This document shows positions 54,173 through 63,290 of a stretch of DNA of 64,000 nt, in pieces. The notes under the pieces were generated by a model. The model saw only the letters and a list, made by a program, of their open reading frames with translations, was not told the origin of the DNA and ran no database searches. The stretch comes from an uncultured Mucilaginibacter sp. Lineage in GTDB: Bacteria > Bacteroidota > Bacteroidia > Sphingobacteriales > Sphingobacteriaceae. The position numbers were made by a program, and so were the translations under genes. The stretch lies in the NCBI GenBank assembly GCA_903891475.1, contig CAITEP010000004.1:55603-119602 (forward strand), read 5' to 3'. Every line of letters begins with the position of its first letter. Position 1 is the first letter of the stretch.

Positions 54173-57100
54173 TTGCCAATACTTTTATAAAAAGACCGGT
54201 AACTGCCATAGTCATATCATTGATATTGGTGATTTCGGGTGTAATCTCGCTCATAAACCTCGCGGTTGACCAATACCCTAATATCTCTCCGCCCAGTGTA
54301 TCGGTAAACGGAGGCTATACCGGTGCCGATGCCGAAACAGTGGAGCAAACCGTGGCCATTCCCATTGAGGAGCAGGTAAACGGCACCCCCGGCATGGAAT
54401 ACATGCAAAGCACCAGTACCAACAGCGGGGGCATGGGTATTAATATTACCTTTAATGTAGGCACCAATGTGCATATTGCCGCGCTGAATGTGCAAAACAG
54501 GGTGGGTATAGCTTCGCCATTGTTGCCATCGGCGGTAAGCAAACTGGGTTTAACGGTACGTGCACGTAACCCCGACCAGTTGATGCTCATCGCCATTTAT
54601 TCGCCACACAAAACGCATAACATTACTTTTTTAGATAATTATACCAATATATTTATTCAGGATGCCATTTTGCGGGTGCCGGGGGTGGGCGATGTAAGCT
54701 CGCGGACTGATAATTTTAGCATGCGCATCTGGATGAATCCCGATAAAATGGCCTCCTATGGCTTAACACCTGCCAATATACAAACCGCCTTAACACAGCA
54801 AAATGTATATGTAGCGGCAGGCTCGGTAGGATCGCCACCGCAAAACCCATCACAAGCGCAGGAAATTGGCATTTTGGTAAATGGCATGTTGAGCAAGGCG
54901 AGCGATTATGAAAAAATCATCGTAAAATCCGACCCATTAACAGGCCATATGGTTTATTTGAAGGATGTGGCAAGGGTTGAACTGGGTAAATTTACTTTCT
55001 CCAGCAATTCATTTGTGGATGGTAAACGTTGCTCCACCATACAGGTATTCCAGTCGCCGGGTAGCAATGCCCTGCAAACAGCCGAAAATGTGTATAAAGA
55101 GCTGGCACATTTAAAAAAATCATTCCCCAACGATGTTGACTATATCATCCCCTACGAATCCATCACCATCATCAAAACCTCTATAAAAGAAGTTGTAGGT
55201 ACGCTTTTAATCGCGCTTGGTTTGGTAGCTCTGGTAGTACTGTTGTTTCTGCAAAACTGGCGTTCGGCCTTGATACCAATTTTGGCTATTCCGGTTTCCA
55301 TATTAGGTACTTTTTGCTTTTTTATTCCGCTGGGCTTTACGATAAATACCCTTACCATGTTTGGCTTTGTGTTGGCGATTGGGATAGTGGTAGATGATGC
55401 CATTATTGTGGTAGAAGCTGTACAACATTTTATTGATGAGCAAGGCATGACACCCAAGGAAGCCACCTATCATGCAATGAAAGAAATTTCGGCGCCGGTT
55501 ATTGCAATCGCCCTCATATTGGCGTCGGTATTTGTTCCCGTAAGTTTTGTGCCGGGCATAGTTGGGCGCCTGTACCAGCAATTTGCCATTACCATCGCCA
55601 TTTCGGTAATCATATCGGCTTTTGTGGCTTTATCACTAACCCCGGCCTTATGTACGCTTTTATTGAGACCAAGTAAGAAAAGCGATACCAAACCAAATTT
55701 AACAACAAGGTTTTTTAATTCGTTTAACCGCTTTTTCGATAGGCTTACCGTTAGTTATTCAAACAGTGTTACCAAATGCATTAAATATGCAAAGTTGGTT
55801 GTGGTGCTGCTGGTATGTATTTGCGCGGGTACTTATTACCTGTTTAAAATTAAGCCATCGGGCTTTGTACCGCCCGAGGATGGGGGGCGGCTTTTTGTTA
55901 CCTTCCAGTTGGCGGATGCTTCTTCCACCGTACAATCAGTAGGGGTAATGAACAAGCTGATGAAGATTGTGGGCTCCACCCCCGGCATATTGCACTATAC
56001 GGCCATTTCGGGTTTTAATATTTTAAACGGGGGAGCCAATTCAAACACCGGCTCCATGTTTTGCATGCTCACCCCTTGGGACGACCGCACAACCCCGACC
56101 ACCAAAATGCCCGGCATTATGATGGAGCTAAAAAAGCGGATAGCCCTGGCAGGTATTAAAAATGCCAATGTGGTAGTGATACAGCCACCACCCATACGGG
56201 GTATTGGTTTGGCCGCGGGTTTTAGCATGCAAATTGAACAAGGCAGCTCCACCGACGATATCCATCAGTTTGAAAAAGTGATTCGTAAATTTGTGGCGGC
56301 GGCGCAAAAGGTACCTTCTACCTCTTCCGCTTTCTGTTATTTTTCGGCACATACTCCAAGTTATGATTTAACCGTGGATAGGGTTAAATGCCAGAAACTG
56401 GGTGTTAATATCACCTCTGTTTTTGCCACCATGCAAGCTTATATGGGTAGCTTGTTTGTAAATAATTTTACACTGTACAACCGTACCTTCCACGTGGTGA
56501 TTCAGGCCGATACGGGTTATCGTTCCCTAATATCAAACATGGATAAATATTATGTGCAAAACCAGGAAGGTAAAATGCTGCCGCTTGGGGCGCTCATCTC
56601 TTACAAGCCTACCATTGCGGCTCCGCTTATATCGCATTTTAATATTTTCCGCTCGGCCGAGGTGGCTGGCTCCATTCCCGAAGGGTATAGTAGCGGACAA
56701 AGCATCAGCGACCTTAAAGAACTCGCCAAAAAGGTATTGCCACCGGGATATACCTACGATTTTTCGGGTTTAAGTTACGAGGAAATAAAGGCAGGCTCGC
56801 TGACCATTTACATTTTCCTGTTCTGCATCATCTTTGTATTCCTGTTTTTAGCGGCATTGTACGAGAGCTGGTCGGTTCCCTTTTCGGTGATGCTTACCGT
56901 GCCTGTGAGTGCATTTGGTGCCATTGTTGCCCTTTGGTGCGCGCCCTGGCTCACCAATAACGTGTATACCCAAATAGGCCTGATTACCTTAATCGGTCTG
57001 TCGGCCAAAAACGCCATCCTGATTGTAGAGTTTGCCAAAGTGCGGGTAGACCGTGGCGAACCCCTGCTCAAATCAACCATTGAGGCGGTAAAGCTGCGCC

Positions 57101-57426
57101 TGCGCCCCATTATCATGACTTCTATGGCCTTCATATTAGGCGTTATCCCCTTGGTACTGGCATCCGGCGCGGGTGGTGCCTCGCGCAATACCATAGGCGT
57201 TACCGTATTGGGTGGCATGATTGCCTCCAGCTCCATATCTATTTTCATAGTACCGGTGCTGTTTGTGTTGTTTACCAAATTCTCGTACGGAGCCAAACAA
57301 CTGGACTGGCTGCAAAGTCACCATGAAGAGCTAATGGAAAAAGCCAAAAAGGTAGAACAACAAAACATTGACAAAGAACTTGAATACGATATCGCTTTAG
57401 AAGCGGAGCGGAATAGGGAGGGGTAA
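54169..57426 (+). CDS. RND multidrug efflux permease, HAE1/AcrB family, second copy
   Basis: 1085 residues, same architecture as the first. It opens with IANTFIKRPVTAIVISLILV, almost identical to the first copy's start, and keeps the TM4 IVVDDAIIVVEAV and TM10 LSAKNAILIVEF motifs. The two copies diverge most in the porter loops, where substrates bind. The tail QLDWLQSHHEELMEKAKK is the sequence to which the 32669-32827 remnant aligns. Coupled by overlap to the first copy, which suggests equal dosage and perhaps a heterotrimer as in MdtBC. Confidence 0.95.
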   Translation: MIANTFIKRPVTAIVISLILVISGVISLINLAVDQYPNISPPSVSVNGGYTGADAETVEQTVAIPIEEQVNGTPGMEYMQSTSTNSGGMGINITFNVGTNVHIAALNVQNRVGIASPLLPSAVSKLGLTVRARNPDQLMLIAIYSPHKTHNITFLDNYTNIFIQDAILRVPGVGDVSSRTDNFSMRIWMNPDKMASYGLTPANIQTALTQQNVYVAAGSVGSPPQNPSQAQEIGILVNGMLSKASDYEKIIVKSDPLTGHMVYLKDVARVELGKFTFSSNSFVDGKRCSTIQVFQSPGSNALQTAENVYKELAHLKKSFPNDVDYIIPYESITIIKTSIKEVVGTLLIALGLVALVVLLFLQNWRSALIPILAIPVSILGTFCFFIPLGFTINTLTMFGFVLAIGIVVDDAIIVVEAVQHFIDEQGMTPKEATYHAMKEISAPVIAIALILASVFVPVSFVPGIVGRLYQQFAITIAISVIISAFVALSLTPALCTLLLRPSKKSDTKPNLTTRFFNSFNRFFDRLTVSYSNSVTKCIKYAKLVVVLLVCICAGTYYLFKIKPSGFVPPEDGGRLFVTFQLADASSTVQSVGVMNKLMKIVGSTPGILHYTAISGFNILNGGANSNTGSMFCMLTPWDDRTTPTTKMPGIMMELKKRIALAGIKNANVVVIQPPPIRGIGLAAGFSMQIEQGSSTDDIHQFEKVIRKFVAAAQKVPSTSSAFCYFSAHTPSYDLTVDRVKCQKLGVNITSVFATMQAYMGSLFVNNFTLYNRTFHVVIQADTGYRSLISNMDKYYVQNQEGKMLPLGALISYKPTIAAPLISHFNIFRSAEVAGSIPEGYSSGQSISDLKELAKKVLPPGYTYDFSGLSYEEIKAGSLTIYIFLFCIIFVFLFLAALYESWSVPFSVMLTVPVSAFGAIVALWCAPWLTNNVYTQIGLITLIGLSAKNAILIVEFAKVRVDRGEPLLKSTIEAVKLRLRPIIMTSMAFILGVIPLVLASGAGGASRNTIGVTVLGGMIASSSISIFIVPVLFVLFTKFSYGAKQLDWLQSHHEELMEKAKKVEQQNIDKELEYDIALEAERNREG

Positions 57427-57753
57427 ATGCAGTTGCAAACTATAGGCATAGTTGTTTGTAGAAGGATTCTATGGACAACAGGGATATTAAATTGCATGAG
57501 CTTAAACATTTAGATCAAACTGAAGTAGCAATCATTAAATAAAAATCCGAATTGCTTCCGCAAAGTGCTACATTGTGGTTTTAGGTAAAGTATTGCTACA
57601 TTAGGTAAACTATTCGGAAACCATAAGAGAGCCTCTTGCGGTAGCATGGGGACGCATAAGTGCCCATCCGCCCAGCAATACAAATGCCAATGAAAAAAAT
57701 TTCATGCAAAAATAATTTAAGATGGTTTTTGTACTATTGTGTGACGAAGGGTA
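57427..57753. other. Gap between the pump operon and the DUF4097 gene: two short frames, no full gene
   Basis: The 327 bases hold a 23-codon plus frame (57471-57542, MDNRDIKLHELKHLDQTEV...) and a 31-codon minus frame described next. I see no complete gene, terminator or promoter motif that I would defend. Confidence 0.5.
57610..57705 (-). pseudogene. Truncated signal-peptide-like fragment
   Basis: A 31-codon minus-strand frame reads MKFFSLAFVLLGGWALMRPH and ends in SLMVSE. It looks like a signal peptide cut off just after cleavage (LMRPHATA), so it may be a 5' remnant of an exported protein gene, or a small peptide. Too short to assign. Confidence 0.35.
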
Positions 57754-58524
57754 TTAGTTTTTACGCAGGTATATTTTACCAAATTCAGAAGAGAGTTTAA
57801 ATTCAAGCCCACCTCCATTAAGTTTACCTACAACCTCATTTCCCGAATCAGTCTCTTCATTGTTGTCCTCATGTTTTTCGAACGCTATTTTCAATTCGGG
57901 AGCGGCAAAAATATCCCCATGAGTAGTGCTAAGTTTTAAATTAGCCTTAGTTGAAGCGGGAATACTTATGTCAACAGTAGAGTAGACTGAAGCAATGGAA
58001 ATTGGACCCTTAATATGGTCGCTAAAAATTGCATCTATAGAGCCAAAAAGCGCATTAATAGTTGCCGGACCCGAAATATTTTCAAGCTTAATCTTATTGT
58101 AATCTGTTGAAATCTCAATTTCATTTTCCATGTTTTTAAAAATAATTTCACCTGAATTAGCCATTTTATGACAGGTAAGTGAAACAATCACATTTTTAGG
58201 AACTAAAATTTTAATTGCAAGATCAGAAGAACCAATTTGGTCTACTTCCGTTGTAGTGCCCCTTTGTTCCACACTAATACCTAATCCGGTATTGTCAGTA
58301 TAACCTCCACCGCCAATAGCCCTCAGCCCTTGGGCTCGAGGATCAATTTCTGTCTCTTTTTTTGTTGTACTGAAAACAATTTTGTTCCCATTATATCCCT
58401 CAACAGTAACTGCAGTAAGGTTTAAGACCATTTTACCAGCACTTTGATTTATTTTGTATTCCTGTGCTATTGCGCTTGAAATAAAGGCAATATTAAATAT
58501 TGGTATGATTAGATACTTTTTCAT
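57754..58524 (-). CDS. DUF4097-type exported beta-helix protein
   Basis: The ATG at 58524 (MKKYLIIPIFNIAFISSAIAQ) gives a clean signal peptide, so I prefer it over 58551; 256 residues. The mature part is a repetitive right-handed beta pattern with GATINALFGSIDAIFSDHIKGPISIASVYSTVDIS-like strand repeats, as in DUF4097 adhesin-type proteins found at the cell surface. It lies at the end of the sigma/anti-sigma gene set (gap 180 bases to the anti-sigma gene) and may be a surface target or sensor for it. Confidence 0.75.
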   Translation of the reverse strand: MKKYLIIPIFNIAFISSAIAQEYKINQSAGKMVLNLTAVTVEGYNGNKIVFSTTKKETEIDPRAQGLRAIGGGGYTDNTGLGISVEQRGTTTEVDQIGSSDLAIKILVPKNVIVSLTCHKMANSGEIIFKNMENEIEISTDYNKIKLENISGPATINALFGSIDAIFSDHIKGPISIASVYSTVDISIPASTKANLKLSTTHGDIFAAPELKIAFEKHEDNNEETDSGNEVVGKLNGGGLEFKLSSEFGKIYLRKN

Positions 58525-58704
58525 TTTCTTTTGATTTTTAATTGTGAGCATTTGATTATTGGGGTCAAGCTGCTATCCGTCATGCATGAACCGGATGACA
58601 TCTATCACCTATTTATTTTTATTATTCTTTTTCATGGTTGTTAAATCTCTTTTAAAAAGACTGTTTTTGTGCTTATTATTCAACATTTTATTAAGATAGC
58701 ACCA

Positions 58705-59517
58705 TCACGACCTTAACTGCATAATTCCCGAATAGGCACAATCTTTTACTGGCTTTTGTATTTTTTCATCGTTTATTAGCTTATCTAATTCTGTTAAAAT
58801 CTCGGCTTCTCGCATCCTTGTTAGTAAGTTGATCAATGCTATTTGAACTACAGGATCCTGTTGCTTTTTTAAAGAAGTGACTAGTTTTTTCCGGACATAA
58901 CTTTCTTTGTAAAATCGAGCCAAAGCATCTAAGGCTGCCAACCGTACATTTGCATTTGGATCGTTGTTCAAGGTTGAAACCAAAGCATCAACAATGTCGT
59001 TGTTTTTGTTTTCTAGTTTATCAGCTTCATAGGTAAAATTTATTCGCCTAGCTGGCGACTCCATATTGTTTAAGCCAGCAAAAATTACAGCTTTCTCCGA
59101 GCGCAAGGTTTTCGCTTTTAACTTAGCCATTATAACATGCCTTTGCTGATTTAAGTCTTGGTCAATTACATCCATACTTTCTGGTTCTACTTTTTTAGTT
59201 ACCTCGGGTACTTTGGCAATTGGCGTTATACTATCCAGACTTTTTTTAACAGGATTTATTGCAGGTATATTTATTTTTACGCTATTATCCTTATGATGGG
59301 ATGTTTGCAAAAGCCAAACTGTGATACCACAAGTAAATAAGAGTATGGCTGCTGCAGCCCAATTCATTGCTTTAAATGAAATAATTATACCTTTCGATTT
59401 AACTTCGGGCTTTACCCGCATGTTTTTCAATATCTTGTCTAATACAACAGGCGAAGGTGTTGCTTTGTCGAATTCTTCCTGATTATTTCGAATAAACTGT
59501 TCTAAATTATTTTTCAC
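58705..59517 (-). CDS. Anti-sigma-like membrane protein with HEAT repeats
   Basis: 270 residues from a GTG start. The N-terminal 45 residues (LEQFIRNNQEEFDKATPSPVVLDKIL) form a cytoplasmic sigma-binding-like helical domain without the zinc HCC motif, one helix (about 50-71, AMNWAAAAILLFTCGITVWLL) crosses the membrane, and the periplasmic part has HEAT repeats (VDALVSTLNNDPNANVRLAALDALAR and VQIALINLLTRMREAEI). It should hold the ECF sigma factor inactive and sense an envelope signal. It overlaps the sigma gene by 11 bases. Confidence 0.8.
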   Translation of the reverse strand: MKNNLEQFIRNNQEEFDKATPSPVVLDKILKNMRVKPEVKSKGIIISFKAMNWAAAAILLFTCGITVWLLQTSHHKDNSVKINIPAINPVKKSLDSITPIAKVPEVTKKVEPESMDVIDQDLNQQRHVIMAKLKAKTLRSEKAVIFAGLNNMESPARRINFTYEADKLENKNNDIVDALVSTLNNDPNANVRLAALDALARFYKESYVRKKLVTSLKKQQDPVVQIALINLLTRMREAEILTELDKLINDEKIQKPVKDCAYSGIMQLRS

Positions 59518-60049
59518 GATATGCTCCCTCCTTTAGAATATTCAATATTTTATGTTTAGCACGATGGTACTGCGTTCTTACTGTTGTATGTTCAATACCC
59601 AAAATTTGGGCAATTTCTGCTTGGGGTATATTTTCAATCACATATAAGTTAAAAACAGTGCGGTAGGCATCGGGCAATTCCGCTATAGCTTCACTTATGG
59701 TATCCATAGTATATTCAAATGTTTCTTCATCAATGCAATCGTCTTCCACTACCCCGTAATTGGAGTCCAATTCAATAAACTTCAATTTCCTTTTCCTTAA
59801 AAGGTCAATTGATTTATTGATGGCAATTCTTTTAACCCAAGGTCTAAATCCGGTATTTTCTTTTAAACCCAAAATTCCTTGGAAAGCGGCTACAAAACTC
59901 TCCTGTAAAATATCCTCTGCTTCATCAGTATATTTCACTAGCCGCAATATTGTATTATATACCGCTGTTGCGTGTGCATTGTAAAGCCCGGTGTACGATT
60001 TCTGATCGCCACTCTTGCACATAGCAACCAAATCTTCCTGTTTAATCAT
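59507..60049 (-). CDS. ECF-family RNA polymerase sigma factor
   Basis: 180 residues. YNTILRLVKYTDEAEDILQESFVAAFQG is region 2 (with the DILQESF core-binding signature), GFRPWVKRIAINKSIDLLRKRK its end, and LPDAYRTVFNLYVIENIPQAEIAQILGIEHTTVRTQYHRAKHKI the region 4 helix-turn-helix. It directs RNA polymerase to its own regulon. The first gene of the leftward set with the anti-sigma and the DUF4097 gene. A 60058-60267 minus ORF just upstream is judged a leader artefact. Confidence 0.92.
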   Translation of the reverse strand: MIKQEDLVAMCKSGDQKSYTGLYNAHATAVYNTILRLVKYTDEAEDILQESFVAAFQGILGLKENTGFRPWVKRIAINKSIDLLRKRKLKFIELDSNYGVVEDDCIDEETFEYTMDTISEAIAELPDAYRTVFNLYVIENIPQAEIAQILGIEHTTVRTQYHRAKHKILNILKEGAYREK

Positions 60050-60411
60050 TAATGGAATTACAAAACGGTATGAAATACTTCTATTGTTATACTCTCTAAT
60101 CGTAAGATCTTGAATAATGTTACAAGTATTTTATAAAAATTTATAAAAAAATGTTTTTTATCCTTAGACGCTTTAAACTTCAAGCAACTATTAAAGAAGA
60201 TTATGCCTTTATGAGTAAATTTCACTAAAAAAGAAGCACCACTCAACTTAATCAACCCTTCTCCCAATTTATACTTTTGGAATTGAATTTCTAGGTGTTA
60301 GAATATTGGGAGGACTGGCTTTTATGTGTCAAAAAAAGGCCTTTAAAAATTGGAATAAGTATTACCGATTGTTTGCCAAAAAAATGATAAAAAGTAGCCA
60401 TTTTTTGGTGC

Positions 60412-60525
60412 AAAATTATAGTTTCACCACAATTTGACATGGTTCAATTATAGTTTCATCGGTTTAAATTATACTTTCTTATAATTTAATTATAATTTGT
60501 AGAGCCTAAATTATAATTTGGGAGT
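60412..60525. repeat. Phased array of five ATTATA boxes
   Basis: ATTATA occurs at 60415, 60447, 60468, 60489 and 60510: spacings 32, 21, 21, 21 bases. Boxes 1 and 2 share the longer word AATTATAGTTTCA; later boxes are AATTATA(A/C)TTT. 21 and 32 bases equal two and three helical turns, so all boxes face the same side. It lies in the 552-base gap between the sigma gene and tRNA-Arg, otherwise free of genes. Confidence 0.75.
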
Positions 60526-60554
60526 GGGAAATTTTTAAAAATAGGCCATAAAAA

Positions 60555-60577
60555 AAGCGGCTTTTTCAAAACCGCTT
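60555..60577. terminator. Terminator of tRNA-Arg (minus), possibly bidirectional
   Basis: AAGCGG and CCGCTT form a 6-bp stem with an 11-base loop, followed on the minus strand by seven T. It lies 25 bases downstream of the tRNA. Confidence 0.75.
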
Positions 60578-60601
60578 CCTTTTAATTATCTTAATTTTTT
60601 G

Positions 60602-60673
60602 TGGTCCCGACGAGAATCGAACTCATATCTAGAGTTTAGGAAACTCCTATTCTATCCGTTGAACTACGGGACC
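60602..60673 (-). tRNA. tRNA-Arg (anticodon CCT)
   Basis: 72 bases from GGTCCCG to the discriminator A, with acceptor pairs GGTCCCG/CGGGACC, T arm with GTTCGAT, and anticodon stem GGAGT/ACTCT around loop TTCCTAA. The anticodon CCT reads the AGG codon. The CCA end is not encoded at once (next bases are C and A from flanking sequence). Confidence 0.93.
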
Positions 60674-60684
60674 CTGTACCTTAC

Positions 60685-60705
60685 GGCTCAGTTATTGTAT
60701 GAGCC
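60685..60705. terminator. Hairpin between metG and tRNA-Arg
   Basis: GGCTCA and TGAGCC with a 9-base loop. No clear T run; could be a processing site or weak terminator. Confidence 0.3.
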
Positions 60706-60814
60706 ATGCCGATATTTATAATTTTTGCAAAGGTGCAAATTTGGATTGAGTTGGTCAAGTATTGTGCAAGCAAGTTTGGTACCTGGTTTTACTCTGCCAA
60801 TAACTGGCCGCTAA

Positions 60815-62887
60815 TTACCTGATTACCGAACCATTATGCATCCCGTCCCCTGCCGAAACAAAGCCAAGCTTACCCTCGCTGTTCTCGGCCATCAAAATCA
60901 TCCCTTGCGATTGTATGCCCTTTATCTCCCTAGGCTCCAGGTTTACCAAAATGCTTACCCGCTGCCCTATAATGGCCTCAGGTTCAAAGTATTCCGCAAT
61001 GCCCGATACTACGGTACGCTCATCAATGCCCGTATCAATGGTTAGTTTAAGCAGCTTTTTGGTCTTGGGCACACGTTCGGCGGTCAAAATGGTGCCGGTG
61101 CGTATATCCATGGTAGCAAAGGCCTCGTAATTGATGTTTTCCTTTGCGGGAACTGCTGTAACCGCTTTTTGGCTTGTCATGGCCGCTTTTTTGTCGAACA
61201 GCTTTTGCATTTGGTAGTCGATGGCATCATCCTCTACTTTCTCAAACAATAAGGTAGCCGGGTTTAAGGTATGTTCGTTTTCAAAGGCAATAGCCTCATC
61301 ATACCCAAAAGCGTTGAGTGGCAGGTTCAACATATCGGCAATTTTGCCAACTGTATTTGGCAAAAACGGCTGCATAGCCGACGCTAAATGGCCGATGATA
61401 ATCAAACAGTTATGCAAGGCTAGTCTGGCACCCTCCGGGTCGGTTTTGATGGTTTTCCAGGGCTCTTTTTCGGTTAAATAACGATTGCCTAAGCGGGCTA
61501 TATCCATAGCGGCTTGCAGGGCCTGCCTAAACTTAAAGCTTTCCAAGCTGGTTTCAACCTCCGCGCTAAAACGTGCAAGCTCGGTAGCTAAAAATTCATC
61601 CTGTAACGTAATCTTTTCGCCATTGCTTGCTACTTTACCATCGTAAAACTTGTGCATCAAAATCAAAACACGGTTTACGTAATTCCCCAAAATGGCTACC
61701 AATTCATTATTTACACGTGCCTGGTAATCTTTCCATGTAAACTCGCTGTCGCTGGTTTCGGGGAGTATTGACGTTATTACATAGCGCAACTCGTCCTGCT
61801 TGCCCGGAAACTCTTGCAAATATTCGTTTAACCAAACCGCATGATTGCGCGAAGTGGATAGCTTATCGCCTTCCAGATTCAAAAATTCGTTGGCCGGTAC
61901 ATTCTGTGGCAGAATGTATTCGCCATGCGCATGTAGTATGGAGGGGAAAATAATACAATGGAATACAATATTATCCTTGCCTATAAAATGCAACAAACAG
62001 GAATTATCCTCTTCATTTTCCTGCTTTTTCCAATAAAGCTTCCAGTCCTTATTATGATCAATGGCCCATTGTTTAGTGGCTGATATATAGCCAATTGGCG
62101 CATCCATCCACACATATAGCTTTTTGCCCTTTGCTTCTTCCAATGGTACATCAATGCCCCAGTCAAGGTCGCGGGTCATGGAGCGTGGCTGCAGACCAGA
62201 TTTTAACCATGATTTGCATTGCCCCATCACATTTACCTTCCAATCGTTTTCCTTCTCGGCCAACCATTGCTCCAGCCAAGGCTGGTACTTATCCAATGGT
62301 AAATACCAATGTTTGGTAGGTTTTAAAACAGGCGTTTTACCGCTTAAGGTGGAGATCGGGTTTATTAAATCGGTCGGGTTTAATGAGGTACCGCAATTTT
62401 CGCATTGGTCGCCATAGGCTTTTTCATTGCTGCAATTGGGGCAGGTACCCATAATATACCTATCGGCCAAAAACTGCTGATAATCCTCATCATAGTATTG
62501 TTCCGAATAGTTTTCAATAAACTCATCCTTCTCGTAAAGGTTCAAAAAAAACTCCTGCGACAAATCATGGTGTATGGCTGCCGAGGTACGGTGATACATG
62601 TCAAAATCAATCCCAAGCTCCTTAAAGCTGGTTTTTATTTGCTCGTGGTATTTATCAATAATGGCTTGTGGCGTTGTTCCTTCTTTTTTGGCCTTAATGG
62701 TAATAGCGGCGCCATGCTCGTCTGACCCGCAGATATGTATCACATCCTTCTTTTTAAGGCGCAGGTGACGAACAAAAATATCGGCAGGAATATAGGCTCC
62801 GGCCAAATGCCCGATGTGCAGCGGACCATTGGCATAGGGCAATGCCGATGTAACAGTAAACCTTTTATATTGATTAAAATTTTTCAT
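60815..62887 (-). CDS. metG: Methionyl-tRNA synthetase
   Basis: 690 residues. The HIGH-type motif PYANGPLHIGHLAG starts at residue 17, the zinc-binding CPNCSNEKAYGDQCENCG lies near 155-172, and the KMSKS equivalent appears as GDKLSTSRNHAVW near 345. The C-terminal EMAP-II-like tRNA-binding domain begins at FATMDIRTGTILTAERVPKTKKLL. It charges tRNA-Met in the cytoplasm. Full-length for a long-form Bacteroidota MetG. tRNA-Arg lies downstream on the same strand, 141 bases from the stop. Confidence 0.97.
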   Translation of the reverse strand: MKNFNQYKRFTVTSALPYANGPLHIGHLAGAYIPADIFVRHLRLKKKDVIHICGSDEHGAAITIKAKKEGTTPQAIIDKYHEQIKTSFKELGIDFDMYHRTSAAIHHDLSQEFFLNLYEKDEFIENYSEQYYDEDYQQFLADRYIMGTCPNCSNEKAYGDQCENCGTSLNPTDLINPISTLSGKTPVLKPTKHWYLPLDKYQPWLEQWLAEKENDWKVNVMGQCKSWLKSGLQPRSMTRDLDWGIDVPLEEAKGKKLYVWMDAPIGYISATKQWAIDHNKDWKLYWKKQENEEDNSCLLHFIGKDNIVFHCIIFPSILHAHGEYILPQNVPANEFLNLEGDKLSTSRNHAVWLNEYLQEFPGKQDELRYVITSILPETSDSEFTWKDYQARVNNELVAILGNYVNRVLILMHKFYDGKVASNGEKITLQDEFLATELARFSAEVETSLESFKFRQALQAAMDIARLGNRYLTEKEPWKTIKTDPEGARLALHNCLIIIGHLASAMQPFLPNTVGKIADMLNLPLNAFGYDEAIAFENEHTLNPATLLFEKVEDDAIDYQMQKLFDKKAAMTSQKAVTAVPAKENINYEAFATMDIRTGTILTAERVPKTKKLLKLTIDTGIDERTVVSGIAEYFEPEAIIGQRVSILVNLEPREIKGIQSQGMILMAENSEGKLGFVSAGDGMHNGSVIR

Positions 62888-63049
62888 GTTGCTGCAAAGA
62901 TAGGGTTTCTGTTGAGAAGTGGGGATTCGGTATGTAGGAAAGCGCTCCTAAACAGCAAACCGGATGATTAAGCATCTGAGCCTACAGCAACCGACTCAGA
63001 ATTTAAGAAATAATAGCATTACAACTCTTTTACTAAAAAAGTGCTTAAA

Positions 63050-63126
63050 AAAAGCTAGCTACTTGATGCCGGCCACTAGCTACTTACCAAAATCCGAAAT
63101 CAAAATTCCGAAATCCGAAATCAAAA
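63050..63126. repeat. Interspersed repeat copy next to tRNA-Pro
   Basis: AGCTAGCTACTTGAT, CTAGCTACTTACC, then AATCCGAAATC, ATTCCGAAATCCGAAATC. Same word set as 25730-25795. It lies just 5' of tRNA-Pro. Confidence 0.7.
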
Positions 63127-63148
63127 AAATATCTTTGTCACTCCAATT

Positions 63149-63222
63149 CGGGATGTAGCGTAGCCAGGTATCGCGCCAGCATGGGGTGCTGGAGGTCGGA
63201 AGTTCGAATCTTCTCATCCCGA
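63149..63222 (+). tRNA. tRNA-Pro (anticodon GGG)
   Basis: 74 bases from CGGGATG to discriminator A, with acceptor pairs CGGGATG/CATCCCG, anticodon stem CCAGC/GCTGG around the loop ATGGGGT (anticodon GGG, reads CCC and CCT), and T arm with GTTCGAA. The D loop has AGCCAGGTA. Confidence 0.93.
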
Positions 63223-63271
63223 CTTGATTATCAAGGCCTTGTGAGTTTAATTCATGAAGCCTTTTTCTTGA

Positions 63272-63290
63272 GGTACAACATGGGTACAAC
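63272..63290. repeat. Direct GGTACAAC repeats 50 bases after tRNA-Pro
   Basis: GGTACAAC at 63272 and 63283, 11 bases apart (one helical turn). Such short phased repeats next to a tRNA resemble arm-type sites of tyrosine integrases, but there is no integrase gene here. Confidence 0.4.

Noticed and set aside
56808-57296. Minus-strand ORF of 162 residues inside the second RND permease
   Set aside because: Lies entirely within the conserved pump gene; repeated ANSTIR- and RSFTASMV-like words mirror the helix codons. The copy in the first permease (53704-54018) shows the same artefact.
57471-57542. 23-codon plus frame after the pump operon
   Set aside because: Too short, no start context or homologue recognised; mentioned only in the gap entry.
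60058-60267. 69-residue minus ORF just upstream of the sigma factor
   Set aside because: Very AT-rich, basic and hydrophobic mixture without a ribosome site or homologue I recognise; it looks like untranslated leader.
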